A DNA stretch of 64,000 bases. Origin: Streptomyces qinglanensis (GTDB taxonomy: Bacteria > Actinomycetota > Actinomycetes > Streptomycetales > Streptomycetaceae). Shown one piece after another: positions 1-8,320 of this stretch (its first letter is position 1; the number at the start of each line of letters is the position of its first letter). The stretch is from contig NZ_FOGO01000009.1 in the NCBI RefSeq assembly GCF_900111245.1, positions 248,001-312,000 of the forward strand, given 5' to 3'. The notes under the pieces are model-generated. The model worked only from the letters and a program-made list of their open reading frames with translations, was not told the DNA's origin and made no database searches. The translations under genes were made by a program, and so were the position numbers.

Positions 1-2
1 GC

Positions 3-1163
3 GTGGACAAGGCGGTGCTCTACGGGCGGGAGGCGTACATCGCCGACGAGCTCCAGCGCACCATGCTCCCGGACGAGCTCCCGCAGCCCACCGGAGTGAC
101 CCTGGCCAGCCGCTATCTGCCCGCCGCCGAGACGGCGCGGGTCGGCGGCGACTGGTACGACGCCATTCCGCTGCCCGGTTCACGGGTGGCGCTGGTGGTC
201 GGGGATGTAATGGGCCACTCGATGACGTCCGCCGCGATCATGGGCCAGTTGCGGACGACGGCGCAGACCCTGGCCGGGCTGGACCTGCCGCCCCAGGAGG
301 TGCTGCACCACCTGGACGAGCAGGCCCAGCGGCTCGGCAGCGACCGCATGGCGACCTGCCTGTACGCCGTCTACGACCCGGTCGCACACCGCATCGTGAT
401 CGCCAACGCGGGCCACCCGCCGCCGGTGATGCTGCACCGCAGCGGACGGGCCGAGGTGCTGCGGATACCGGCGGGTGCGCCGATCGGCGTGGGCGGCGTC
501 GACTTCGAGGCCGTGGAGCTGGACGCACCGGCGGGGGCCACGCTGCTGTTCTACACCGACGGGCTGGTGGAGTCGCGGCAGCGCGACGTGTGGACCGGCA
601 TCGAGCACCTGCGCGAGAAGCTCGCCGCGACCGCGCGGCTGACCCGACCCGGCGCCTCGGCCCCGCTGGAGCCGCTGTGCGACGAGGTGCTGGACATCGT
701 GGGTCCGGGCGACCGGGACGACGACATCGCGCTGCTGGCCGCCCGGTTCGACGGCATCGCGCCGAGCGACGTGGCGTACTGGTTCCTCGACCCGCGCGCC
801 CAGACCGCGCGGCAGGCCCGTCGGCTGGCGCGCAGGGCGCTGACCCGCTGGGGCCTGGAGGAGCTGTCGGACTCGGTCGAGCTGCTGGTGAGCGAGATCG
901 TCACGAACGCGGTGCGGTACGCGGAACGCCCCATCACACTGCGGCTGCTGCGCACCGACACGCTGCGCTGCGAGGTGGGCGACGACGTACCGCAGTTGCC
1001 CCGGCTGCGGCAGGCCCGCGCCACCGACGAGGGTGGACGCGGGCTGTATCTGGTCAACCGGCTGGCCCGGCGGTGGGGCGCCACCCGGCTGTCCACCGGC
1101 AAGGTGGTCTGGTTCGAACTCCCGGTCCCGGACGCCGGACCGGACCCTGAACCGGAGCTGTGA
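3..1163 (+). CDS. SpoIIE-family serine phosphatase fused to an anti-sigma-type ATPase domain (5' end outside window)
   Basis: This is a PP2C-like SpoIIE phosphatase (about residues 25-245 of the visible 386) followed by a HATPase_c_2 serine-kinase domain of the RsbW type (about 265-375). Visible motifs are GGDWYD near residue 48, GDVMGH near 66, the N-box EIVTNAVRYAE near 299 and the G-box DEGGRGLYLV near 342. Such proteins act on anti-anti-sigma factors in partner-switching control; carrying both opposing activities is common in Streptomyces. The GTG at base 3 is only the first in-frame start in view. Relatives usually have PAS or GAF sensor domains further upstream, so the N-terminus is probably missing. 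The family call is firm; target and signal are unknown. Confidence 0.9.
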   Translation: MDKAVLYGREAYIADELQRTMLPDELPQPTGVTLASRYLPAAETARVGGDWYDAIPLPGSRVALVVGDVMGHSMTSAAIMGQLRTTAQTLAGLDLPPQEVLHHLDEQAQRLGSDRMATCLYAVYDPVAHRIVIANAGHPPPVMLHRSGRAEVLRIPAGAPIGVGGVDFEAVELDAPAGATLLFYTDGLVESRQRDVWTGIEHLREKLAATARLTRPGASAPLEPLCDEVLDIVGPGDRDDDIALLAARFDGIAPSDVAYWFLDPRAQTARQARRLARRALTRWGLEELSDSVELLVSEIVTNAVRYAERPITLRLLRTDTLRCEVGDDVPQLPRLRQARATDEGGRGLYLVNRLARRWGATRLSTGKVVWFELPVPDAGPDPEPEL

Positions 1164-1204
1164 GGCACGGCGGCCGGGTACTCGGAGCGCCGGGCCCTGT
1201 CAGC

Positions 1205-1263
1205 ACGGATCGGCGCCGGCCGGTACGGATCGGCGCCGGCCGGCGCGGATCTGGCCGGCGCGG
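1205..1263. repeat. 20-bp GC-rich tandem repeat in the intergenic region
   Basis: A 20-bp unit beginning ACGGATCGGCGCC occurs twice in tandem (1205-1224 and 1225-1244) and then a third time in degenerate form. It lies in the 250-bp gap between the phosphatase gene and ahpD, where I see no gene. The sequence is self-complementary (GGCGCC, GGCCGG) and may fold as a terminator-like region between these convergent genes. Confidence 0.6.
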
Positions 1264-1413
1264 TTCCGGTCGGTCCGGGCCCGGCCGGTGCGCGTCCGGC
1301 GCGTACGCCCCGGGCCGACTCGGCCCGGCCGGTGACACGGCACGGCCCCGGGTGCGCCGCCGTGCGGGCGGGCGCACCCGGGGCCGGACACAGGTGCCGC
1401 GAGAGCGCGGGGC

Positions 1414-1947
1414 TCAGCCCGCGAGCTGCTCCTCGGCGTCCAGGGTGGCGCCGACCGCCTGGAGGACGGCCGCGATCTTGAAGGCTTCCTGGATCGTCTC
1501 GCGGTCCACTCCGGCCTTGCGCAGCACCTGCTCGTGCGAGTCGAGGCACTGGCCGCAGCCGTTGATCGCGGAGACGGCGAGCGACCACAGCTCGAAGTCC
1601 GCCTTCTCGACACCGGGGTTGCCGATGACGTTCATCCGCAGCCCGGCACGCAGCGTGCCGTACTCCGGGTCCGACAGCAGGTGCCGGGTGCGGTAGAAGA
1701 CGTTGTTCATCGCCATGACGGCGGCGGCCGACTTGGCGGCGGTGTACGCCTCCTCGCTCAGGTTCTCCCTGGCCTCCGGCTCCAGTGCGCGCAGCACGAT
1801 CCCGGAACGGGACGCGATGGCGCAGGACAGCACGGTGCCCCAGAGCTGCTGCTTGGGCAGCTCCGAGTTGCCTATGACGGAACCGAGGTTGAGCTTGAGG
1901 TCCTTCGCGTAACCGGGAAGGGCCGACTTCAGGTCGTCGAGAGCCAT
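1414..1947 (-). CDS. ahpD: Alkyl hydroperoxide reductase AhpD
   Basis: A 177-aa AhpD carboxymuconolactone-decarboxylase-fold peroxidase and disulfide reductase, which in actinobacteria supplies electrons to AhpC. The active site CxxC with following histidine is visible (C131, C134, H138, in the context NGCGQCLDSHE), with proton-relay glutamates just before it in the family pattern. It starts at an ATG 6 bp after the ahpC stop, so the two are one leftward operon. Length matches the family. Cytoplasmic; detoxifies organic peroxides and low-level hydrogen peroxide. Expression is expected to be OxyR-controlled, but the regulator gene here is several kilobases away. Confidence 0.96.
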   Translation of the reverse strand: MALDDLKSALPGYAKDLKLNLGSVIGNSELPKQQLWGTVLSCAIASRSGIVLRALEPEARENLSEEAYTAAKSAAAVMAMNNVFYRTRHLLSDPEYGTLRAGLRMNVIGNPGVEKADFELWSLAVSAINGCGQCLDSHEQVLRKAGVDRETIQEAFKIAAVLQAVGATLDAEEQLAG

Positions 1948-1953
1948 GGCTTC

Positions 1954-2508
1954 TCACTCACCAGCCAGCAGCGAGACCGGGTCGAGAGTCTCCTCGCCCT
2001 GGGTCCAGTTGCAGGGGCACAGCTCGTCGGTCTGCAGCGCGTCGAGGACCCGCAGGACCTCCTTGGGGTTACGGCCGACGGAGCCCGCGGTCACCATCGT
2101 GAACTGGATCTCGTTGTTCTGGTCCACGATGAAGACGGCGCGCTGCGCGAAGCCGTCCTCGCCCTCGATGCCGAGCGCGCGCATCAGCTCGTGCTTGGAG
2201 TCGGCCATCATCGGGAACGGCAGGTCGGTCAGGTCCGGGTGGTCCTTGCGCCAGGCGTGGTGCACGAACTCCGAGTCACCGGAGAAGCCGAGGATCTGCG
2301 CGTCGCGGTCGGCGAACTCCTCGTTCAGCTTGCCGAAGGCGGAGATCTCCGTCGGGCAGACGAAGGTGAAGTCCTTCGGCCAAGCGAAGACGACCTTCCA
2401 CTTGCCCTCGTAGGTCTTGTGGTTGATGTCCTCGAACTCCTTGCCCTTCTCCAGGGAGACGCAGGCAGTCAGCTCGAACTCAGGAAACTTGTCACCGACA
2501 GTGAGCAC
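1954..2508 (-). CDS. ahpC: Peroxiredoxin AhpC
   Basis: A 184-aa typical 2-Cys peroxiredoxin. The peroxidatic cysteine is C51 in DFTFVCPTE; C-terminal cysteines C164 and C166 include the resolving one. The GTG start at 2508 is chosen over longer readings because it gives the usual family length and begins VLTVGDKFPEF. It is also preceded by AGGAG seven bases upstream (complement of 2515-2519). First gene of the ahpC-ahpD operon. Reduces peroxides using electrons from AhpD. In Streptomyces this operon normally lies divergent from and next to oxyR; here the neighbour is an accessory region. Confidence 0.97.
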   Translation of the reverse strand: MLTVGDKFPEFELTACVSLEKGKEFEDINHKTYEGKWKVVFAWPKDFTFVCPTEISAFGKLNEEFADRDAQILGFSGDSEFVHHAWRKDHPDLTDLPFPMMADSKHELMRALGIEGEDGFAQRAVFIVDQNNEIQFTMVTAGSVGRNPKEVLRVLDALQTDELCPCNWTQGEETLDPVSLLAGE

Positions 2509-2938
2509 GTACACACTCCTTGTGCTTGCGACCAGGATGCCCGGATTGCGAGCATTCCTGGAGGTTGGTCGGAACCACCTAACCACACGGGGCATTGATC
2601 GCGGAAATCGGCATGTGCGTGCCCGTTGATCGCCTCCACTTATCAGAGTCCGGGCTCCCGGCAGCGACCCGCCCGGGGCCCCCGGGCCTCCCGCATCCGC
2701 ACCGAAAGCCGCACCGAAAGCCGCACCGAAAGCCGCACACCCGCAATCCCCTGCGCACCACCGGCACCCGCTCGGGGCCTGCCCTCAGCCGTCCACACAC
2801 AGGTGAACACCGATCCCCGCTTCGCAGCGGGTGCGCAGCAGCAGCCCCACCTGCCGCACCCTCGCTCAAAACTCCCTCCTGAATGAGGAGTTCACGGGTT
2901 ACAGTCCTCTGGCAGGTACCTGAATGGGGGGTTCTACG
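2509..2938. other. Intergenic region upstream of ahpC; promoter side and small repeat
   Basis: 430 bp without a supportable gene. It should hold the ahpC promoter reading left and that of the secreted-protein gene reading right. The stretch 2626-2646 begins TTGAT and ends TTATCAG, and the same ends with the same spacing recur at 8301-8321 just before oxyR. I could not define a clear sigma-70 promoter or a convincing OxyR box by eye. Confidence 0.5.
2697..2738. repeat. 12-bp tandem repeat, 3.5 copies
   Basis: The unit CCGCACCGAAAG is repeated exactly three times (2697-2708, 2709-2720, 2721-2732), followed by CCGCAC. It sits between ahpC and the first accessory gene, in no supported reading frame. 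Confidence 0.9.
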
Positions 2939-3469
2939 ATGACTCGGACAAGCATATGGCGTTTTGTTACTGTTTCAACTGCGGCGGTCGGTCTCCTGTT
3001 ACCGCTCAGCACCTCGGCCGCAGCTTCTGACGCGGACACGTTGATCGATGCGCCGGTGCGCCCGGGAGCGCACAGCGAACCAGGTGCCGCGGCTTCGGAC
3101 GACGCCGGGAGCGTTCCGCCTGACGCCGAAGCGCGCATCAATCTCTTCACCACTCACGGCGACAACGCACATGTGACCCGGGGTGAAGTGTCCGTGCACG
3201 GATGGTGGACCAAGCAGAGCGGACCGGCCACCAAAGCCAAAGTCACGGTGTGGCTCCAGGCACACAAGGGGTCGAAGTGGAAGACCGTCAAAAAGGGAGT
3301 CCGCACCGTCAAGCCGGGAACGAGCAAGCGCGCCAACGCCCGGAAGAAGTGCAAGAACACCACCACGAAGGTCAAGTTCCGCACGAAGGTCGATGTCGAC
3401 ATCATCGGATACCCCGACTCGCCCAGAAAGCTGTACACCAAGGGCGTCAAGCGCCGCTGCAAGGTGTGA
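2939..3469 (+). CDS. Secreted basic protein with a TTA codon, function unknown
   Basis: A 176-aa protein. The ATG at 2939 is preferred over the one at 2924 because a GGGGGG run lies about 7 bases before it. A signal peptide is clear (TRTSIWRF, then a hydrophobic run ending in TSAAASDA, about residues 1-33). The mature part has an acidic linker followed by a lysine/arginine-rich C-terminal half with predicted beta character and two cysteines. Codon 21 is TTA and ATA, GTT and ACT codons appear in the signal region, unlike the neighbours. This suggests bldA dependence and possible transfer. I recognise no family. First gene of the accessory segment. Confidence 0.8.
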   Translation: MTRTSIWRFVTVSTAAVGLLLPLSTSAAASDADTLIDAPVRPGAHSEPGAAASDDAGSVPPDAEARINLFTTHGDNAHVTRGEVSVHGWWTKQSGPATKAKVTVWLQAHKGSKWKTVKKGVRTVKPGTSKRANARKKCKNTTTKVKFRTKVDVDIIGYPDSPRKLYTKGVKRRCKV

Positions 3470-3520
3470 CAGCCGCGAGACCGCGACCAAGAGGCAAGCG
3501 AGCCGGACAAGGAGGCACCG

Positions 3521-4354
3521 GTGAGGCGTAGGCGGGCACCGCGCGCCAAGAGGGTGGAGACGGGCGCGACGGGCGAGATGTTCCTCGGTCTCCACGGCGT
3601 CGCGGACGTCGATGCCGCCGTCCTGGCGCACTGGCGCCAGAGCGATGTGGCGGAGGTGGCGGACGGGATCAACGGACTGGTGGTCTGCCGCGCCGACGCA
3701 TACGGCTGGCCCTCGGCCCACTCCAGCGACGGAATGCCGCCGGGGCGCCGCTGGTGGCACCTGGATGCGGGCGGCGACTGGGAGCACCCCGGCCGGCAGA
3801 CGGAGATGGCCTGGTGCCAGGTCGAGGTGGCACCCCAGCCGCCGGGACAGCGCCTGCCGTTCCTCCCGCTCGCCGCGCTCCTGTCCGACGCGCTGAGTGC
3901 CGTCGGCACCTACCGCCTCACCGGCCTCCACGCCCTGGTCCCCATGGAAGCCGCGGTCGACGCCCGCGCGGCGCTCACCTCCGTGTCCGAATGGCGGGAG
4001 CTGACCGCGCTCCGGCAGCCCGAGCGCACGGTGCGGGTGAGCCTGGCAGGAGTGCCGGACTCGGTACGGGCCGGCACACTCGCGGCCGCAGCAGGCGGAC
4101 TCGCCCACGGGCTGCTCGTGTGCCGCACCGAAACAGGAGCCGACACCGGCACTCCTCCCGAGGGGGTCACTCCACACCCCATCGGGCATGAGCGCCTCCG
4201 GGAGACTCCCGGCGGGAGCCTCTCCCTGAGCTTCGCGTGCACCGTCCGAGGGTGGGACGGGGACACGGCGGCGTGGCTGGCCGAACTCTTCACCGAGGCC
4301 CTGCGGCAGTGCGGCACGGCAACGGGCAGCGTGCTCGTCTCCGTGGGAGCCTGA
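3521..4354 (+). CDS. Hypothetical protein
   Basis: A 277-aa soluble protein with a GTG start and an AAGGAGG ribosome site 5 bases upstream. It begins 51 bp after the preceding secreted-protein gene on the same strand, so the two may be co-transcribed. The N-terminus is very basic (RRRRAPRAKR); the rest mixes alpha and beta segments, with tryptophans clustered near residues 63-98 and no signal peptide or membrane segment. I recognise no domain. Coding is supported by codon bias and by the ribosome site. Confidence 0.75.
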   Translation: MRRRRAPRAKRVETGATGEMFLGLHGVADVDAAVLAHWRQSDVAEVADGINGLVVCRADAYGWPSAHSSDGMPPGRRWWHLDAGGDWEHPGRQTEMAWCQVEVAPQPPGQRLPFLPLAALLSDALSAVGTYRLTGLHALVPMEAAVDARAALTSVSEWRELTALRQPERTVRVSLAGVPDSVRAGTLAAAAGGLAHGLLVCRTETGADTGTPPEGVTPHPIGHERLRETPGGSLSLSFACTVRGWDGDTAAWLAELFTEALRQCGTATGSVLVSVGA

Positions 4355-4415
4355 GCGACCGCGGGGCACCCGCCGCGGATCCCGCGGGCCGGAGAGGGAG
4401 GAACCTCCCCCGGGG

Positions 4416-4451
4416 CGGCGGCGTCCGGTCCCCCCGCTCCGGACGCCGCCG
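4416..4451. terminator. Hairpin between convergent genes
   Basis: A 13-bp stem (4416-4428 pairing with 4439-4451, core GGCGGCGTCCGG) with a 10-base C-rich loop lies 60 bp after the stop at 4354 and before the convergent gene ending at 4646. There is no U-tract, as is usual for Streptomyces terminators. Confidence 0.7.
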
Positions 4452-4645
4452 TCGTCAGCCTCACGAGACCGTCCACGACGAACGGCCCGGGGCCGGGGAC
4501 CCTTGGGAGCTGCCGCCGGTCGGTGCCATGACCTACGCCCTCACCCGGCCGCCCCGGGTCCGCGCCCGGGGCCGGTCACAGGAGCGGCAGGTGCCTCACC
4601 GAGCGAGCCCGGGGGGGGTGAAGGCCGGTGGCGGGCCGGCGTGCC

Positions 4646-4954
4646 TCAGTTCCAGATGACCCAGAGTTCGTAGTCGTCGCCGGGGACCCACGACCCGTTG
4701 ATGCACTGGTACCTCGACCACTTCCGGAGCTCCTGGCCCCGCTCACCTGCCTTGAGGCAGTCCTCGTTCCAGTAGTAGTAGCCCACGAAGGCCCACGGGT
4801 AGGAAGGGTCGTCGACCCGGGCCTTCCCCGGCTGAGCGGCTGAAGCAGGGGACCAGTCACCGACCGGCTGGGCGGCGTGTGCCGGTACGGTCAGTGCACC
4901 GAGTCCGAGTGCGGTTCCGAGTGCCGCGGCCGCCAGAGAACGACGAAGTCGCAT
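4646..4954 (-). CDS. Small secreted protein, two cysteines
   Basis: A 102-aa protein starting at ATG 4954 with AAGGAG five bases upstream; a longer in-frame reading to 4993 lacks a site. The signal peptide is textbook: MRLRRSL, a hydrophobic core, then PAHA-AQPV cleavage near residue 27. The mature 75-aa domain is aromatic-rich (YPWAFVGYYYWNEDC, RYQCINGSWV) with two cysteines that probably form one disulfide. The pattern resembles small secreted carbohydrate- or peptide-binding proteins of Streptomyces, but no family is assigned. Transcribed alone, convergent with the upstream gene. Confidence 0.8.
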   Translation of the reverse strand: MRLRRSLAAAALGTALGLGALTVPAHAAQPVGDWSPASAAQPGKARVDDPSYPWAFVGYYYWNEDCLKAGERGQELRKWSRYQCINGSWVPGDDYELWVIWN

Positions 4955-5135
4955 GAGAACTCCTTGTCGAAGTACGTGACCATCACAAGGCATCGCCCGG
5001 GGGAAATGCCTCTCGCCTGCACGATGCTTCCTGAAGCGCTGGAGAGGGAGAAGCTTTTCGATCCACCTCGAAAGGCTCCCTCGGGGAGCGTCAGGGGCGC
5101 TTTTCCGACCTGTGCTGATGGCCCCGGGAGTTCCG

Positions 5136-6137
5136 TCAGTCGACGGGGTGACGCTGCTCCAGCAGGGCGATGCCCAGTGAGGTGATCGTGTGACGGACTG
5201 CTTGGCCCTCGCGCCGTGTGGTGATCAGACGGGCGTTGCGCAACACCGTTGTGTGGTGGCTCGCGGTCGCCGGCGAGATGTTCAGCCGGCCGGCCAACTC
5301 GGTGGTTCCGCAGCCACCGACACTCGCTCTCAGCACCGCAGCCCTGGTGCGTCCGAGCAGATCGTCGAGGGACCGGGGGACGGAACCGTCCGCACAGTCC
5401 CACAGTGTGGTGTCGAGCGCAGTGCCACTGACCGCAGGGACTGCCAGAACGGGTGGCCGGTCCGGGTCCAACGGTGCTTGCAGTAGTTCGACCTCGCTTC
5501 TGGAGAACATTGTCGGTGCGATGACAAGTCCTCGCCCCTGCAGATGAATATCCGCATCGCGGGTGTGAGCCACCTGCAGCACGGGGGGCCGCCACCGGAT
5601 CGACGGAGGGCAGAGGGTGGTGAGGAGCTGCTCGACCCCACCGTCGGCCATCGTGTCGGCGTACGCGGCGCGCACCTTGCTCAGATGGGAGCTCACGCGG
5701 CTCCAGTAGGGGGCCACGGCCATGCGGTGACATGCCCGGAGAGCTGCCGCCACGTCAAGACGGGCCTCCCGGTCGCCGCTGATCAACTGCTGGGCCCAGG
5801 AGCGGTGTTCCCGGCCGAAGTCGATGCCTTCCAGCTCGAGGCGCATGAGGGCGCGGGGAGCCGTGAGGAGATGGTCCACCGCCTCGTCGATGGAGGCCGT
5901 GTCCCCGGTCAGACTCGTCAGGTCGACGAGTGGCCCTCGTGCGGGCATCATCGCGGTCAGTGGGCCCGTCTGTTCACTCAGCCGGCCGGGGACCGCCAAG
6001 CGCCAGGGGCGGAAGGCGAGACTGGAGGTCCGGGCCTTCAACAGCTTCAGGCTGTCGAACGTCTCGGCCGCCACCCCGATGGTCGTGGACACGCGGGTCC
6101 GGGCCAGGTCCTCCGGCGTGAAGTGGATGCGCTTCAC
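5136..6137 (-). CDS. ArsR-like winged-helix transcriptional regulator
   Basis: A 333-aa regulator of the large Streptomyces ArsR-like family. It has a long N-terminal ligand or dimer region and a C-terminal winged helix (about residues 265-325: TTELAGRLNISPATASHHTTVL is the recognition region). The GTG start at 6137 gives the family-typical opening VKRIHFTPEDLARTRV and has a GGAAAGGG site upstream. The ligand is unknown; no metal-binding cysteine pair is visible. A lone gene in the accessory segment, convergent with nothing obvious. Confidence 0.87.
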   Translation of the reverse strand: MKRIHFTPEDLARTRVSTTIGVAAETFDSLKLLKARTSSLAFRPWRLAVPGRLSEQTGPLTAMMPARGPLVDLTSLTGDTASIDEAVDHLLTAPRALMRLELEGIDFGREHRSWAQQLISGDREARLDVAAALRACHRMAVAPYWSRVSSHLSKVRAAYADTMADGGVEQLLTTLCPPSIRWRPPVLQVAHTRDADIHLQGRGLVIAPTMFSRSEVELLQAPLDPDRPPVLAVPAVSGTALDTTLWDCADGSVPRSLDDLLGRTRAAVLRASVGGCGTTELAGRLNISPATASHHTTVLRNARLITTRREGQAVRHTITSLGIALLEQRHPVD

Positions 6138-6425
6138 CGACTGCCCTTTCCAGCGTGCCACCGTTCGGACCACAGCAGTCTCAGCGTCGGTGAGGGCGCA
6201 TACAACGGCCACATCAGGCCACGGCCGCAGGATGGTGGCGCGGCGCCAGAAGGCATACGTTCCGCCCGGACCTCCCGAGCCCGTGGCATGCGGAAGAGAG
6301 ACGCCATGGCGGAAAGCCGTGCGGGCCGGCGGACTTGCAGGCCGGCCCGCAGCGGAGCGCGCCGACAGCGCGCCTCCGCCCGCCGGGTGCCCGGCCGGAC
6401 GGGGGCGCGCACTGCGCGTGCGGCG

Positions 6426-6617
6426 TCAGCGCTCGGCGTGCTTGAGTCCGCTGACGAACGCGGACCAGGCGGCGGTCGGGAAGCTCAACGACGCACGGCT
6501 GGTGTCCTTGCTGTCCCGGACGGGGACGTTCCCGGAGGCGGCGAGCTGCGGCGCCCACTCGACGCAGTTGCCGCCCTGTCCGCCGCTGTAGCTGCTCTTG
6601 AGCCAGGTGGTGCTCAT
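6426..6617 (-). CDS. DUF397 small protein
   Basis: A 63-aa DUF397 protein with the family signature: WLKSSYSGGQGGNCVEWA at the N-terminus and VPVRDSKD followed by the LSFPTAAWSAFV block. Its ATG overlaps the stop of the upstream helix-turn-helix gene by 4 bases (6614-6617), giving tight translational coupling. In Streptomyces such pairs act as regulator plus small partner, sometimes toxin-antitoxin-like; the role here is inferred only from that pairing. Confidence 0.93.
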   Translation of the reverse strand: MSTTWLKSSYSGGQGGNCVEWAPQLAASGNVPVRDSKDTSRASLSFPTAAWSAFVSGLKHAER

Positions 6618-7453
6618 CGGGTGTGCTCTCCCATCACGCCGTGAATCAAGTCGAATGACTGAGCCGGTGATAGCGCGTCTGCACGGAGGCGGTCCAAAAG
6701 CTTCCAGCCCTCCGCCACTCGCTCCGCAGAGTCAATCACACGGCCGATTCCCTGTCCTTCGGAGTACAGGACAGGCCGTTGGGCCGTGGGCTCGGGAAAG
6801 CGGAGGAGAGTGAACGGCGACTCGGCCGGAGGCGCTCCGGAGGTGAAGGGCAGGACTTGAATCGTGACGGCCGGGTACTCCGCCAAGCTCATGAGGTGCT
6901 GTAGTTGCTCGTGCATGACCGCGCTTCCCCCCACCTCGCGCCGCAGACAGGCTTCGTCCAGCACCAGCCAGAGCAGCGGGGGATGACCCCCCGTGTGGAG
7001 AGTGCCGCGCTTCAGTCTCAGATCGGCCTTGGCGGCCGTCTGGTCGGGAGTGTCCAGTGGTTGGCCCGAGCGCAACAGTGCCTGGGCGTACTCCCGCGTC
7101 TGGGCACCGCCGAAGATCAGGTTGGTGCTGTAGTCGCAGATCTCGGAGGCATGCTTCTCCAACTCCACGAAGGGTGCGAACCAGTCTGGATGGTCCACCT
7201 CCATGAGCCTTCGCAGCGATTCGGCGAAGAGTCCGCCCGTTCCGAACGCGCGGTCGCACCCTTCTGCAAACTTGACCGAAGGCGTGACGGTACCCTTTTC
7301 GATCTTGCTCACATAGCCTTCCGAGTAACCGGTCACCTGACCCAGTTGCCTCTGCGTGAGCCTGCGGGCCCGCCTCACTCTCCGAACATCCTCACCGAAA
7401 GAGTGAGGCACCGGTGGATTCAAGTCCGCTGCACGCCTCTGCCTTCCCTGCAC
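6614..7453 (-). CDS. XRE-family helix-turn-helix regulator with DUF5753 domain
   Basis: A 279-aa regulator: N-terminal lambda-repressor-like helix-turn-helix (about residues 18-75, LTQRQLGQVTGYSEGYVSKIEKG) followed by the DUF5753 domain typical of actinomycete DUF397 partners. The GTG at 7453 is chosen because it yields the usual 280-aa length and follows AGGAG by 10 bases; the open frame continues upstream without a credible start. Coupled by ATGA overlap to the DUF397 gene and divergent from a small unknown gene at 7587. Confidence 0.92.
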   Translation of the reverse strand: MQGRQRRAADLNPPVPHSFGEDVRRVRRARRLTQRQLGQVTGYSEGYVSKIEKGTVTPSVKFAEGCDRAFGTGGLFAESLRRLMEVDHPDWFAPFVELEKHASEICDYSTNLIFGGAQTREYAQALLRSGQPLDTPDQTAAKADLRLKRGTLHTGGHPPLLWLVLDEACLRREVGGSAVMHEQLQHLMSLAEYPAVTIQVLPFTSGAPPAESPFTLLRFPEPTAQRPVLYSEGQGIGRVIDSAERVAEGWKLLDRLRADALSPAQSFDLIHGVMGEHTR

Positions 7454-7586
7454 TACTGACCAGCTCCTACGCGTTCGGACAGATGGGTGCGCGCCGCTCT
7501 CCACTTGCGGGCTTGCATTCAAGTGCGGCCAGATTAACGCGAGTTGTGTTGTCCTCACCACAGAGTCCGAAGAAAGGGCGCAGGTG

Positions 7587-7868
7587 ATGGAACTACAGGT
7601 CGGGATCACCGTCCGGGTCTCCGGCGTGGAGGATGACCGGTTGATGAAACTCATGGCGGTGGAAGACGTACCGAACTCCGCGGACGGTCCGCATCGGCGG
7701 AGATTCGAGCGGACAGCGTTCGTACGCCCGTTGGCCGGCGGCGCCGAGCGCGGCTACCCGGTGGAGGCCGTGGAGGCCGTCTGCGCTCATCCCCGGCTGG
7801 ACCGGCGCGGGGACGGGACCTACTGCACGGGCTGCGAGGCGCTCATCTACGCCTCCGGCGCGTCGTAG
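7587..7868 (+). CDS. Small hypothetical protein, divergent from the XRE gene
   Basis: About 93 aa (ATG 7587; GTG 7584 is the alternative), with GAAAGG upstream. The C-terminal part has a CAHPRL...CTGC arrangement that could be a single zinc-binding knuckle. No recognised family. Followed after 2 bp by another small gene, so the two form a likely operon running toward oxyR. Confidence 0.65.
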   Translation: MELQVGITVRVSGVEDDRLMKLMAVEDVPNSADGPHRRRFERTAFVRPLAGGAERGYPVEAVEAVCAHPRLDRRGDGTYCTGCEALIYASGAS

Positions 7869-7870
7869 CG

Positions 7871-8074
7871 GTGTTCGACGTGGGCGACGTGCCAGGGGAG
7901 GCGTTTTCTCCTCCGCCGCTCGTCAACGGATGCATGTGGTGCGAGAACGCCTCGTCCACCTACGCGGGGCATGCGCGCATGCCGGACTGCCCCCGGCGGG
8001 ACGAACTGTTGTTCTGGGCGATGCGGCAGTGGCGCTCCCATTTCGAGTACGCACACCCGGATGCGGCCGAATGA
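7871..8074 (+). CDS. Small hypothetical protein with paired cysteines
   Basis: A 67-aa product starting at GTG 7871, two bases after the preceding stop, implying translational coupling. It contains CMWCEN and a later single cysteine (MPDCPRR), then an aromatic helix-like C-terminus (LLFWAMRQWRSHFEYAHP). It may bind a metal with its partner but no family is recognised. It is the last accessory gene before oxyR. Confidence 0.6.
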   Translation: MFDVGDVPGEAFSPPPLVNGCMWCENASSTYAGHARMPDCPRRDELLFWAMRQWRSHFEYAHPDAAE

Positions 8075-8320
8075 AAGAAAGTGACTGGAATTGAAGCGCA
8101 TTCTTCGGATCCTGATGGCGTATGCCGGACCGATCATGATCGTGACCGTGAGTGGGGCATGCGGCTTCGTTCTGGGACTGTGTCCGGGACGGATGTGAGT
8201 GCCTTTCGGCACCGCCCGGTGGGGCGCGGGCGCCGGGCCGGATTCCGGCCCGGCGGACCCGCTGCGGAATTGATTGCGGGAGTGGATACAGTTGGCCCGG
8301 TTGATTGGAGTGAGTTATCA

